A stretch of 12,702 bases of DNA from JBFLVQ01 sp040758525 (GTDB lineage Bacteria; Acidobacteriota; Blastocatellia; Chloracidobacteriales; JADJPF01): NCBI GenBank assembly GCA_040758525.1, contig JBFLVQ010000235.1, forward strand, positions 1 through 12,702. The letters are read 5' to 3'. Positions within the stretch are counted from its first letter, which is position 1, and every line of letters starts with the position of its first letter. The notes beneath the pieces were generated by a model. The model had not been told where the DNA came from, made no database searches, and saw only the letters and a list, made by a program, of their open reading frames with translations. Made by a program: the position numbers and the translations under genes. Positions 1 through 6,374 of this stretch are shown here, piece by piece.

Positions 1-380
1 CGTAAATAGACCTCCTCTCGGCAAGAGACACAATCTGGTAATGTACTCTGAAACTTAATATGAATAGCCAGCTTCCCTTTATTACTAAGGGTAACACGTG
101 AGCTTTGCACATAACGCTGGCCCTCACGTACAGGAAACTGATCTAGCAGGTCATTAATGAACTCGACTTTCTCTTCTATTGCACGTGTCTGTGTATCTTT
201 CTCATTCTTTTGATTGGTTTGATATTGATTGGTTCCAGGTTGGCCCACCACGGATGATTGACTCTGTTCATCTTGCCAGATAGCTTTTGCGGGAGCATCA
301 AGTTGCGCAATCAATAGTGGTATGAAGACGGCTATGGCAAGAATCCACCCGGGAAATCGGCTCTGATTAAGTCGATCCAT
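1..380 (-). CDS. Secreted protein of unknown function, 3' end beyond the window
   Basis: An open frame of 126 codons reads leftward from an ATG at 378-380 and leaves the window without a stop. The ATG follows a strong Shine-Dalgarno, GGAGG then six bases, which fixes the start. Residues 1-33 (MDRLNQSRFPGWILAIAVFI, then PLLIAQLDAPAKA) look like a Sec signal peptide: hydrophobic core at about 12-25 and a possible cleavage after AKA. Residues 35-65 are rich in Gln and Asn and probably disordered. The visible end carries a CxxC pair (Cys-Val-Ser-Cys, about residues 117-120), which could bind a metal or form a disulfide. I recognise no family. It lies downstream of the vWA gene on the same strand but has its own likely promoter, so it need not be co-transcribed. 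That it is a real gene is fairly sure; its function is unknown. Confidence 0.8.
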   Translation of the reverse strand, partial: MDRLNQSRFPGWILAIAVFIPLLIAQLDAPAKAIWQDEQSQSSVVGQPGTNQYQTNQKNEKDTQTRAIEEKVEFINDLLDQFPVREGQRYVQSSRVTLSNKGKLAIHIKFQSTLPDCVSCREEVYL

Positions 381-424
381 GCTACACCTCCGGATTGCGC
401 TCCTAAGGCAAATAGAATAGTACA

Positions 425-452
425 ATTATAACTCCCGCACAATATTTGTTAA
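425..452 (-). promoter_or_regulatory. Sigma-70-type promoter for the secreted-protein gene
   Basis: On the minus strand, TTAACA (447-452) is separated by 16 bases from a perfect TATAAT (425-430). This predicts a start near 418 and a leader of about 38 bases before the ATG at 380. A 5-bp hairpin (TTTCC/GGAAA around GAAA, 453-466) lies just upstream and is too weak to call a terminator for the vWA gene. The promoter call rests on sequence match alone. Confidence 0.55.
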
Positions 453-491
453 TTTCCTTTCGGAAAACCTAACTTTTCATCTAAGGTAAAC

Positions 492-2330
492 TTACTGGAT
501 CAGTCTCTTGATCTTTCCACAAGCAATATAAGAGCCGCCGCCAGGGCCCTCGATCACCTCATCAACTACATAAAGCGTACCCTCTTCACGTATATTGCGA
601 GGAAAGCGCATATTGTAATTTGGATCATAACCATCTGAAACTACTCTTGCACGCAGCTTCTTACCATCATTAACACATTGCACCAGCACACCATTGGCTA
701 CTGTTGTAGTGGTCTCTAGATCTGCTGCTGAGCCAACTGCGGTAGCCGCCTTCGGCTTACCAGTGCGACGCGGTGCGCTGCCTGTGCTTACAGCAAGATC
801 TGGCTCGCCAGGCCGTACTAATCGGCAGATCTTGCCACTAGCGCGATAGAATGCACCATCTGCAGAAAGCTGTACCTCTTCTGCCAAATAGGTAACACCC
901 TCTTGCCGTATTGCGCGGGGAAATTGGACATTGAAGTCTTGATTATAACCTTCTGAGATTACACGCACACGTAACTTGCCACCTTCGCGGAAACATTTTA
1001 GTAATACACCTTGATCGGCAGATTCGACCTTCTCCAGACTGGCTGCTGAACCAGCGGCAACACCACGTAGCTTAAGATCACTACGATTACGAGCACGCGC
1101 TTGATAGGATTGATCACGCATCTCCTTGCGACTAACAGTATCAAATCGATTCTGCTCGATCTGATGCGCATAGTGTTCTAGGTGATCTATCTCCTCAGCG
1201 ACTTCAAAGGTTTCATGTAATGATTTGATCTTGAGATCATCGATAGTTTTGCGTAGACGTAGTGAAGCCAATTTATAGTCGCCTTTATCAGCCAATTCGA
1301 TCGCTTCATCCTTGGCCTTGGCGATTCTCAGACGTCCTGCCTGCTCAATCACATATTGATTAAGTAGTGCGCTCTCAGCCTCTGCACCTGCACCAACCTC
1401 TATGGATACGGATAAATCACCCTTATGGCCAACAATTACGCCATTCTCGACAGTATCATATTTGTAAGAGAGGTTAGCAATGTTTAATCTTCCCGCCGCA
1501 TTCGGTGCCGCAATCTCTAACTCCAGTCCAAGTAATTTATCCTCTACCTTATAGACATCACCCAAGTAGATCTCACGCTTACCATTCACGGCTTGGCTGC
1601 GATAGTTGTTAAGCACTGCTGAGATCTGTACTGTACTTTCTGGCGTCACACTGACAACAAGATTCTGTGCCACTGTAGAAGCAAGACTCTCTAGTTCAAT
1701 ACGGAAGACATCAGTAGCATCATCGGGCGACTGTATAAAGTAGAAGTTTCCCCCTGAGGAGTTAGCCATTCCTATCAACAGATCCTCGTTGAAATTCGAG
1801 CCAAACCCGAGTGTAGTAGTAGCAATACCGTTCTCAGATCTCTTATGTGCTGCATCAATGATCTTGGCAGCATCGGTGATACCACTGTTTGCTTGTCCAT
1901 CGGTGAGTAGTAACACTCTATTTACGCGTTCCTGTACTTGATTTACTTTAACCTGATCACAACCTCTCAGCCAGCCGCCATGCAGATCGGTGCAGCCACC
2001 TGCTTTCACTTTGCTTAGTAAGGTATGAATTGCTTCTCGATCATTTACTGGTTGAGGTGTAAGTATTGTCTCGATCGTATCATCATAAATTACCACGGAG
2101 AGTATATCTTGTGGTGTAAGTAGATCGACCAACCTCTGCGCTGCTTTAATTGCATGCTTAAGAGGAGTACCTGCCATAGAGCCAGAGCGGTCAATCACAA
2201 TACACAAGTTGAGGGAACGACGTGTGTCTACTACATCTTCTGTCTCAGCTTTGAAATTGATTAGTAGATCAACTAGAGAACTATTTGCCAGCGGAATTAA
2301 AGAATGGCTAAATGTGTAATCTGCTTTCAT
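492..2330 (-). CDS. vWA-domain protein with two C-terminal copies of a ~79-residue module
   Basis: This 612-residue protein has no signal peptide or membrane segment, so it is probably cytoplasmic. Residues about 38-215 form a von Willebrand A domain with a complete metal-ion site: DRSGS (Asp47, Ser49, Ser51), Thr114 in CTD, and Asp134 in LLLTDG. Such domains bind a partner protein through a divalent metal. Residues about 215-320 look beta-rich, and about 325-420 are charged and helical. The C-terminus holds two related modules, 427-505 and 533-611, roughly half identical by eye, joined by a Pro/Lys/Ala-rich linker; both share GVL, KLR.RV.S.GY, FPR.IR.EG and GKI.RL. The ATG at 2336 touches the GGGAGG with no spacing, whereas the ATG at 2330 sits six bases after it, so 2330 is preferred. 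The partner and role are unknown; neighbours give no clue. Confidence 0.88.
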   Translation of the reverse strand: MKADYTFSHSLIPLANSSLVDLLINFKAETEDVVDTRRSLNLCIVIDRSGSMAGTPLKHAIKAAQRLVDLLTPQDILSVVIYDDTIETILTPQPVNDREAIHTLLSKVKAGGCTDLHGGWLRGCDQVKVNQVQERVNRVLLLTDGQANSGITDAAKIIDAAHKRSENGIATTTLGFGSNFNEDLLIGMANSSGGNFYFIQSPDDATDVFRIELESLASTVAQNLVVSVTPESTVQISAVLNNYRSQAVNGKREIYLGDVYKVEDKLLGLELEIAAPNAAGRLNIANLSYKYDTVENGVIVGHKGDLSVSIEVGAGAEAESALLNQYVIEQAGRLRIAKAKDEAIELADKGDYKLASLRLRKTIDDLKIKSLHETFEVAEEIDHLEHYAHQIEQNRFDTVSRKEMRDQSYQARARNRSDLKLRGVAAGSAASLEKVESADQGVLLKCFREGGKLRVRVISEGYNQDFNVQFPRAIRQEGVTYLAEEVQLSADGAFYRASGKICRLVRPGEPDLAVSTGSAPRRTGKPKAATAVGSAADLETTTTVANGVLVQCVNDGKKLRARVVSDGYDPNYNMRFPRNIREEGTLYVVDEVIEGPGGGSYIACGKIKRLIQ

Positions 2331-2360
2331 AGGCATCCTCCCTCACTTATTGGTAATTTA

Positions 2361-2389
2361 GGTTGACAGATCTTATCTCCTCTGTAACC
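2361..2389. repeat. Hairpin-forming inverted repeat in the vWA gene leader
   Basis: GGTTgACAGA (2361-2370) pairs with TCTGTAACC (2381-2389) as nine base pairs with one bulged G around a 10-base loop. It lies 31-59 bases upstream of the preferred vWA start, in the divergent interval with the transporter gene. It could be an operator or a leader hairpin; nothing else supports a function. Confidence 0.3.
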
Positions 2390-2545
2390 AGAGCGCAATA
2401 ATGTAAATAAGCAAATTTTTATTAGCTGAGAAGGTTGAAGTAGTATTGCTTATCAGGGTTAGTATCATTACCGGTATCGAACAATTATAGATAGGTTGGC
2501 GTTATACCTTTCTGCTTCTAATTAAAGGTGAGTAGGAGAGCACTA

Positions 2546-3781
2546 ATGAATCCGTGGCGAGGCTTGAGTAAGCTTCCCAGCGAAGTCTGGATATTATTTA
2601 CAACTACATTAATAAATAGGGCAGGCACAATGGTGCTGCCCTATATGATTATCTACCTCACAACAGGCTTGAAGTTCTCTATCCGACAGGCTGGTTTAAT
2701 TATCACTCTATATGGCATAGGAGCATTATTCACGGCACCATTAGCAGGTAAACTCTCTGACTGGATCGGTCCGATCCGTGTAATGAAATACTCACTCTTT
2801 TTCTCTGGCACAATCTTACTTATCTTTCCGCTTGCACAGAGCTTTCCTGCCGTAATTGGATTGACATTGATCTTTGCGATCACTAATGAAGCCTTCCGTC
2901 CTGCTAGCCTTGCTGCAACTACTGAACTGGTCGCGTCAGAACAGCGCAAGTCTGCTTTTGCACTTACACGCTTGGCAGTCAATATAGGTATGAGTATAGG
3001 TCCAGCAATAGGTGGCATTCTCACTACAATCTCTTTTAAGGCGCTCTTTCTTGTCGATGCATCAACATCACTGTTGGCTGGTTTGGTGATACTACTAGCA
3101 GGTTGGCAGATGAGACCAGCATCAACTTCTGCGATTGTGTACGATAGCGAGAAGCAGCAATTACACCGCCGCGTAAGTGTGCTAACAGATCGCAACTTGT
3201 TACTCTTTCTATTGGCAATGATTCCCGTCGAGATGGTCTTTTTTCAGCATCAGACCACCGTGCCACTCTTTTGGGATAAAGATCTGCATATATCACCAGC
3301 ATGGTTTGGTGTGCTCTTCAGTGTTAACACGATATTAATTATTTTTCTAGAGCTACCACTTAATGCCGCAATGGCAGACTGGCCACATCGACGCGCACTC
3401 GCGCTCGGCGCGCTATTAGTGGGGCTTGGGTTTGGTGGAATGTTTTTCGCAAATGGTCTCTTCACTGTGGCAGTAACTGTAGTGATCTGGACTTTTGGAG
3501 AGATGATCTTGCTACCAACCAGTGCGGCCTATGTTGCTGATATTGCACCTGCAGAGCGACGAGGTGAATATATGGGGCTCTTTACAATGTCCTTCAGTCT
3601 TGCCTTTACGCTCAGTCCTTGGCTTGGTACAGAGGTCTACCAGAGATTAGGAGCACGAACACTCTGGCTAGCTACACTACTTTGTGGGGTAGTCTCTACA
3701 ATAATGATAAGAAGCTTGAAGTCTACCGGAGCAGAATTGGAGAAGGTTGAAAAACTCTCGCCTGCCACCACCAACAAGTAA
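2546..3781 (+). CDS. Major facilitator superfamily transporter, DHA1/MdtH-like
   Basis: The protein has 411 residues, mostly hydrophobic, with about 12 predicted membrane segments, the usual size for the drug:H+ antiporter-1 type of MFS carriers in the inner membrane. The signature between helices 2 and 3 is visible as AGKLSDWIGPIRVM (about residues 67-80, with Gly68, Asp72 and Gly75). The next segments, with EAFRPASLAA and TRLAVNIGMSIGPAIGG, match the helix 4-5 region of this family. The substrate cannot be read from sequence; export of a small organic compound is an inference. An in-frame GTG at 2528 would add six residues, but AGGAGA lies seven bases before the ATG at 2546 and makes it the better start. 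It diverges from the vWA gene and converges with msrB. I found no convincing promoter in the 200 bases upstream. Confidence 0.88.
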   Translation: MNPWRGLSKLPSEVWILFTTTLINRAGTMVLPYMIIYLTTGLKFSIRQAGLIITLYGIGALFTAPLAGKLSDWIGPIRVMKYSLFFSGTILLIFPLAQSFPAVIGLTLIFAITNEAFRPASLAATTELVASEQRKSAFALTRLAVNIGMSIGPAIGGILTTISFKALFLVDASTSLLAGLVILLAGWQMRPASTSAIVYDSEKQQLHRRVSVLTDRNLLLFLLAMIPVEMVFFQHQTTVPLFWDKDLHISPAWFGVLFSVNTILIIFLELPLNAAMADWPHRRALALGALLVGLGFGGMFFANGLFTVAVTVVIWTFGEMILLPTSAAYVADIAPAERRGEYMGLFTMSFSLAFTLSPWLGTEVYQRLGARTLWLATLLCGVVSTIMIRSLKSTGAELEKVEKLSPATTNK

Positions 3782-3795
3782 TTCTTACTTGGTTG
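3772..3795. terminator. Possible weak hairpin terminator between convergent genes
   Basis: CAACAAGTAA (3772-3781) pairs with TTACTT-g-GTTG (3785-3795) around a three-base loop, with one bulged G. The left arm includes the transporter's TAA stop. The 49-bp gap between the transporter and msrB ends holds no other dyad. There is no U-tract on either strand, so intrinsic termination is doubtful. Confidence 0.25.
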
Positions 3796-3830
3796 CACCG
3801 GTACTTTCAAGCAGTTGTATGATCTTTCTG

Positions 3831-4229
3831 TTATGGCTGCTTTTGGAATTTTAGTGCAACAGAATTGATACAATAACGTAGATGGGTTGGCGCTGGACCA
3901 TCCTCAAAGACATGTCCTAGATGAGCATCGCAACGACTGCAGGTTACTTCTATACGCCGCATACCATAGCTATTATCTACTTCCATAGCAACATTATCTT
4001 CTTTGGCAGGCGCCCAGAAACTTGGCCATCCTGTACCGGAATCAAATTTAGTAGCAGAAAGGAATAGTTCATTGCCACAACAGACACAGTAATAGGTACC
4101 TTTCTCTTTGTTATTATAATAAGCTCCCGTAAACGCTCGCTCAGTACCTTTTTCTCTAGTAACCTGAAATTGTTCTGGAGTCAGTTCTCGTTGCCACTCT
4201 GCATCGGTTTTGATCACTTTATCTGACAT
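3831..4229 (-). CDS. msrB: Peptide-methionine (R)-S-oxide reductase MsrB
   Basis: The enzyme reduces the R form of methionine sulfoxide in proteins, a cytoplasmic repair step after oxidative damage. The 132 residues cover the whole SelR/MsrB fold. Zinc ligands are Cys48 and Cys51 (CVCC) and Cys97 and Cys100 (CSRC). The catalytic cysteine is Cys120 in RYCINS, preceded by the conserved DAHLGHVF and DGP. The motif SGTGWPSFW has Thr66 where many MsrB enzymes carry the resolving cysteine (SGCGWPSF), so this protein is of the class lacking that residue; Cys50, between the zinc ligands, is the only other cysteine apart from ligands and catalytic residue. The frame extends 21 codons upstream, but GGAGG lies six bases before the ATG at 4229 and the family start is there. 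It is probably a single-gene unit. Confidence 0.96.
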   Translation of the reverse strand: MSDKVIKTDAEWQRELTPEQFQVTREKGTERAFTGAYYNNKEKGTYYCVCCGNELFLSATKFDSGTGWPSFWAPAKEDNVAMEVDNSYGMRRIEVTCSRCDAHLGHVFEDGPAPTHLRYCINSVALKFQKQP

Positions 4230-4247
4230 AGTAGTCCTCCTGAAAAG

Positions 4248-4276
4248 ATTAAAATGAATTTTATCAGCTAGGTCAA
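4248..4276 (-). promoter_or_regulatory. Sigma-70-type promoter of msrB
   Basis: On the minus strand, TTGACC (4271-4276) stands 17 bases from TTTAAT (4248-4253), five of six matches in each box. The predicted start near 4241 falls just before the AGGAGG of msrB, giving a very short leader. Its place directly after a terminator-like hairpin supports msrB being its own unit. Confidence 0.55.
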
Positions 4277-4307
4277 TGTTGCCAGAAGCCATCCTGCATT
4301 AATAAAT

Positions 4308-4341
4308 TGACGGGCAAAAGTTTGATGATTTTTGCCCGTCA
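4308..4341 (-). terminator. 12-bp hairpin, likely terminator of the DUF3574 gene
   Basis: TGACGGGCAAAA (4308-4319) and TTTTGCCCGTCA (4330-4341) are perfect reverse complements around a 10-base loop. On the minus strand the stem is followed by AATTTATTAAT, an imperfect U-rich run. It sits about 118 bases past the DUF3574 stop and before the msrB promoter. On the plus strand the following bases are less U-rich, so the minus orientation fits better. Confidence 0.55.
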
Positions 4342-4458
4342 GTATTGTTATATGTTAAGTCGAGTGTTGCTCAATTATTCATTTTTTCAATCTATCGCAA
4401 TATCCTTTAGTGTAAGACTTAAGTTCTAGGAAGAGAATGAAACGACCATTGTTAACTA

Positions 4459-5019
4459 TTAGAATCCTACCATTTCACAGCAACGATCTGAGCGTAAGAC
4501 CGACTCTTGTTGAAATTGCTGTTTATAGGCTTCACGAATCTCTTCAATCTTTGGACTGCTTGAGCTTTGTGCTGAGGCTGGATAGAGGAGAATCAACAGC
4601 ATAGATCGCTCTTTAATAATGGTGCCACTCGAATCACGAAATTGTCCTAGACCTACTAAGAGTGTCAATCCATCAGGAAATCTTGGTGTAACTACTTGAT
4701 CAACAAACTGCTGAAATTGTGCTTCGGTTACTACTGTGCCATCCGGTTTGGCGGAGCCAAAATAGAGTTCTGTGCGAGCAAAACTAAACCCGGTAAAAGT
4801 CGATTGTGTTGTTGCTGCTGCTGAGCTACTAGGCTCGCCAACTGTGAAGAGTTCTTTATTACGAATAAGACACTCTCGCATAGCTTTATTGATACTGGTA
4901 TTCTTTCTTGCACTAGCAGGATGCTCAAGTGGAGTACTTGACGGATCACTGGCAAACGCAATGCCGGAAAGACTGAACATAATAATTAACGCAAAAGAGG
5001 TGAGAAAACTTTTTTTCAT
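4459..5019 (-). CDS. Secreted DUF3574-type protein
   Basis: The 186-residue product starts with a clear signal peptide, MKKSFLTSFALIIMFSLSG followed by IAFA, with cleavage likely before Ser24. Residues about 80-175 match my memory of the DUF3574 family: RTELYFG (82-88), a TEAQFQQFVDQ helix, TPRFPDGLT (111-119), GQFRDSSG and KERSMLLILLYP (136-147), then a helix KIEEIREAYKQQF. The family's biochemical role is not known to me. The C-terminus ends RSDRCCEMVGF, with two adjacent cysteines (180-181); Cys50 lies in the linker after the signal peptide. Disulfide formation in the periplasm is possible. An upstream in-frame ATG at 5076 would bury the signal peptide; AAGGAAG six bases before 5019 supports the shorter form. 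It is flanked by a long non-coding stretch and a hairpin terminator, so it is probably monocistronic. Confidence 0.85.
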   Translation of the reverse strand: MKKSFLTSFALIIMFSLSGIAFASDPSSTPLEHPASARKNTSINKAMRECLIRNKELFTVGEPSSSAAATTQSTFTGFSFARTELYFGSAKPDGTVVTEAQFQQFVDQVVTPRFPDGLTLLVGLGQFRDSSGTIIKERSMLLILLYPASAQSSSSPKIEEIREAYKQQFQQESVLRSDRCCEMVGF

Positions 5020-5050
5020 GATAATCTTCCTTTCTAAGATAGTTGTTACC

Positions 5051-5146
5051 GTTCTTCCACTTTTGTGTCTGGCCAACGCAATATGTATTGAGCAATGATA
5101 AGGAAGCGCTAAATAACTTCCTCTCAGGTTCTTCCTTCACTTTTGT
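5051..5146. repeat. Pair of direct repeats upstream of the DUF3574 gene
   Basis: GTTCTTCC-ACTTTTGT occurs at 5051-5066 and again, with TTC inserted in the middle, at 5128-5146. The nearer copy begins 31 bases before the ATG at 5019. The far copy lies inside a 7-bp inverted repeat, AGGTTCT (5126-5132) with AGAACCT (5147-5153). Spaced direct repeats upstream of a gene suggest regulator binding, but chance cannot be excluded in this AT-rich stretch. Confidence 0.35.
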
Positions 5147-5464
5147 AGAACCTATCTTCTATAGAGCAACAGTTTCCCTCTAGTGGCCCGACATCATTAG
5201 CACACTCGACATAATAAAAATGAACTTAATCGGTGGAACAGGTGATAAGCTACAAAATTTCTAATCTGATCGTCACCTATTTTCCGTAGTCCTAGGTTTT
5301 TTAACTGAAGTAGGAAAATGGCATAAAGAGATTGAACAACACGCCGCCGTTATCGATCAATTATAAACAACCAACCCATAATCAAGGATAACGATTACCT
5401 ACTATCAGAGTTACCTGATTGCACACTTTACTACGGACAGTACACTTCAGTGGAACCTATTAGC

Positions 5465-5483
5465 TCTAGATAAATTATCTAGA
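5465..5483. repeat. Perfect 19-bp palindrome
   Basis: TCTAGATAA and TTATCTAGA flank a single A, so the site is a perfect dyad with nine-base arms. It follows AACCTATTAG directly. The shape fits a dimeric regulator's operator, but no promoter or gene start lies next to it. Confidence 0.45.
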
Positions 5484-5606
5484 ACCACCCCCAACCTACC
5501 ATAACAAGTAGGTAGTTTGTATTCGCATTATTACGGTATGCGCTAGTGTATCACCATTTCTGCAAGTAGACCAGAACTATTTTATCTTGAGTACACTAGC
5601 AATTTA

Positions 5607-5639
5607 TACCATTACCAAAAAGAATAACTGGTAATGGTA
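5607..5639 (-). terminator. 10-bp inverted repeat, possible terminator
   Basis: TACCATTACC (5607-5616) and GGTAATGGTA (5630-5639) are perfect reverse complements with a 13-base loop. It lies about 105 bases beyond the stop of the small exported-protein gene. On the minus strand the stem is followed by TATAAATTG, not a true U-run, so termination is a weak inference. The left arm overlaps ATACC (5606-5610), which could instead pair with GGTAT at 5535-5539. Confidence 0.35.
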
Positions 5640-5659
5640 GCGAAGACAGAAAAATAACT

Positions 5660-5742
5660 TTAGGCAATAACCTATTAGTACTAATCTAGCAGCAATAGGA
5701 TCAGGCAAGGGCGGTAACTTAATCAAGAATTGTATTGCCTAA
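5660..5742. repeat. Long inverted repeat with nested dyads beside the exported-protein stop codon
   Basis: TTAGGCAATA (5660-5669) and TATTGCCTAA (5733-5742) are perfect 10-base reverse complements 63 bases apart. Inside lie CCTATT/AATAGG (5671-5676, 5694-5699) and the 12-base palindrome ATTAGTACTAAT (5674-5685). The right arm abuts the stop codon at 5744. As RNA this could fold into a branched 3' structure that protects or ends the transcript; it could also be a small palindromic repeat element. Confidence 0.4.
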
Positions 5743-5743
5743 C

Positions 5744-6226
5744 CTATTCCTTTTCTGGTTTAGCTGCAGGATGCTCCCAATAAGTGCCATCCTCATACTC
5801 TATACGTGTCACCTCAACAGTAAACTTGGTCTGTGAAGATATTAGTTGTGGATTACAGCTAAACTCTTCTGATATCGTAGAATCATTTTGGCCTTTAATC
5901 TTACGCTTAGTTTGAAATACTTTATTTAGTGTATCTTCTGAAGGATCTAACACCTTAAAATACCAATAGACCTTTTTTACTGTTTTAGGAGTAAAATTTT
6001 TTAAACGAAATTGAATACTCCAGCGCGGGCTTGCCTGAGTACTGGTGCCCATTGAAGTACTGGAACCCATTGAAGATGATGTTCCTGCTGAGCCATTCAA
6101 GGTGGGAAGATTCATAAGTTGCAACTCTTCAACCTTGTGTAACTTACTATCTGGATCATTAGCATCCTGCCCTGGTAGTGTATAGGCAAAAAGCACCGCA
6201 ACCAATAAGAGGATCATATCTTTCAT
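5744..6226 (-). CDS. Small exported protein with Ser/Gly linker and Ig-like beta domain
   Basis: The 160-residue protein starts with a short hydrophobic segment (MKDMILLLVAVLFAYTLPGQ) typical of a signal peptide, cleavage probably near residue 20. Residues 44-66 are a Ser/Thr/Gly/Met linker built on a repeated six-residue unit. Residues about 67-152 look like one beta-sandwich domain: WSIQFRLKNFTPKTVKKVYWYF, then FQTKRKIKG, SEEFS and VEVTRIEYEDGTYWEHP. This pattern, a strand with N.(T/S)PKT(V/I)K and a closing RIEYEDG.W, recalls uncharacterised exported proteins of Acidobacteriota; I know no function. AGGGGG about five bases before the ATG at 6226 supports the start. It lies downstream of the receptor gene on the same strand but behind a strong terminator, so it is likely transcribed separately; no clear promoter was found. 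Confidence 0.8.
   Translation of the reverse strand: MKDMILLLVAVLFAYTLPGQDANDPDSKLHKVEELQLMNLPTLNGSAGTSSSMGSSTSMGTSTQASPRWSIQFRLKNFTPKTVKKVYWYFKVLDPSEDTLNKVFQTKRKIKGQNDSTISEEFSCNPQLISSQTKFTVEVTRIEYEDGTYWEHPAAKPEKE
6039..6074. repeat. Two tandem 18-bp units inside the exported-protein gene
   Basis: GTACTGGTGCCCATTGAA (6039-6056) is followed immediately by GTACTGGAACCCATTGAA (6057-6074), 16 of 18 bases equal. They keep the frame and encode the Ser/Thr-Met-Gly-Ser/Thr linker. A small in-frame repeat of this kind can change copy number by slippage. Confidence 0.7.
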
Positions 6227-6300
6227 CGTGTCCCCCTAACATATATTATCTGGCTCACTCACTAAATAATTGCTTAGATAAACAGAGCGCACACTTCCTC

Positions 6301-6316
6301 CATATATAAATATATG
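6301..6316. repeat. AT-rich palindrome upstream of the exported-protein gene
   Basis: CATATAT and ATATATG flank AA, giving seven-base arms. It sits between the receptor terminator and the exported-protein start, about 75 bases before that ATG. It may be an operator or part of an AT-rich promoter; low-complexity sequence makes chance likely. Confidence 0.3.
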
Positions 6317-6327
6317 AGTAGTAAAGA

Positions 6328-6351
6328 AGGGGGCGCAAAAAGCGCACCCCT
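6328..6351 (-). terminator. Intrinsic terminator of the Oar-like receptor gene
   Basis: On the minus strand AGGGG-T-GCGC and GCGC-CCCCT pair as nine GC-rich base pairs with one bulge around a five-base TTTTT loop, followed by TCTTTACT. It begins 23 bases after the receptor stop codon. The plus strand also reads into TATTCTTTCTT, so the hairpin may work in both directions. This is the clearest terminator in the window. Confidence 0.75.
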
Positions 6352-6374
6352 ATTCTTTCTTACCTCTGCTAATT

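Larger units (their letters stand above)
5154..5743. other. Non-coding gap rich in short dyads
   Basis: About 590 bases with no open frame that has a ribosome-binding site or recognisable product, and no tRNA-like fold. It is AT-rich and carries several perfect inverted repeats: 5465-5483, 5542-5550 with 5592-5600 (GCTAGTGTA/TACACTAGC), 5607-5639 and 5660-5742, plus a 9-bp imperfect dyad at 5492-5519 (CAACCTACC/GGTAGTTTG). AACCTATTAG occurs twice (5454-5463, 5669-5678), each time next to a palindrome. It may hold terminators, an unannotated RNA, or a decayed gene. Confidence 0.6.

Noticed and set aside
453..466. Hairpin TTTCC/GGAAA as terminator of the vWA gene
   Set aside because: Only five AT-rich base pairs with no U-run, and it adjoins the next gene's -35 box.
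2363..2368. Perfect TTGACA as a -35 box for the transporter gene
   Set aside because: No -10 element stands 16-18 bases downstream, and it lies nearly 180 bases from the start codon.
2653..3195. 180-codon minus-strand frame opposite the transporter gene
   Set aside because: It lies entirely antisense to a clear MFS gene, has no family motif, and its composition follows from the opposite codons.
4230..4292. N-terminal extension of MsrB by 21 residues
   Set aside because: The strong ribosome-binding site and the family's usual start point to 4229, and the extension would cover the msrB promoter and leader.
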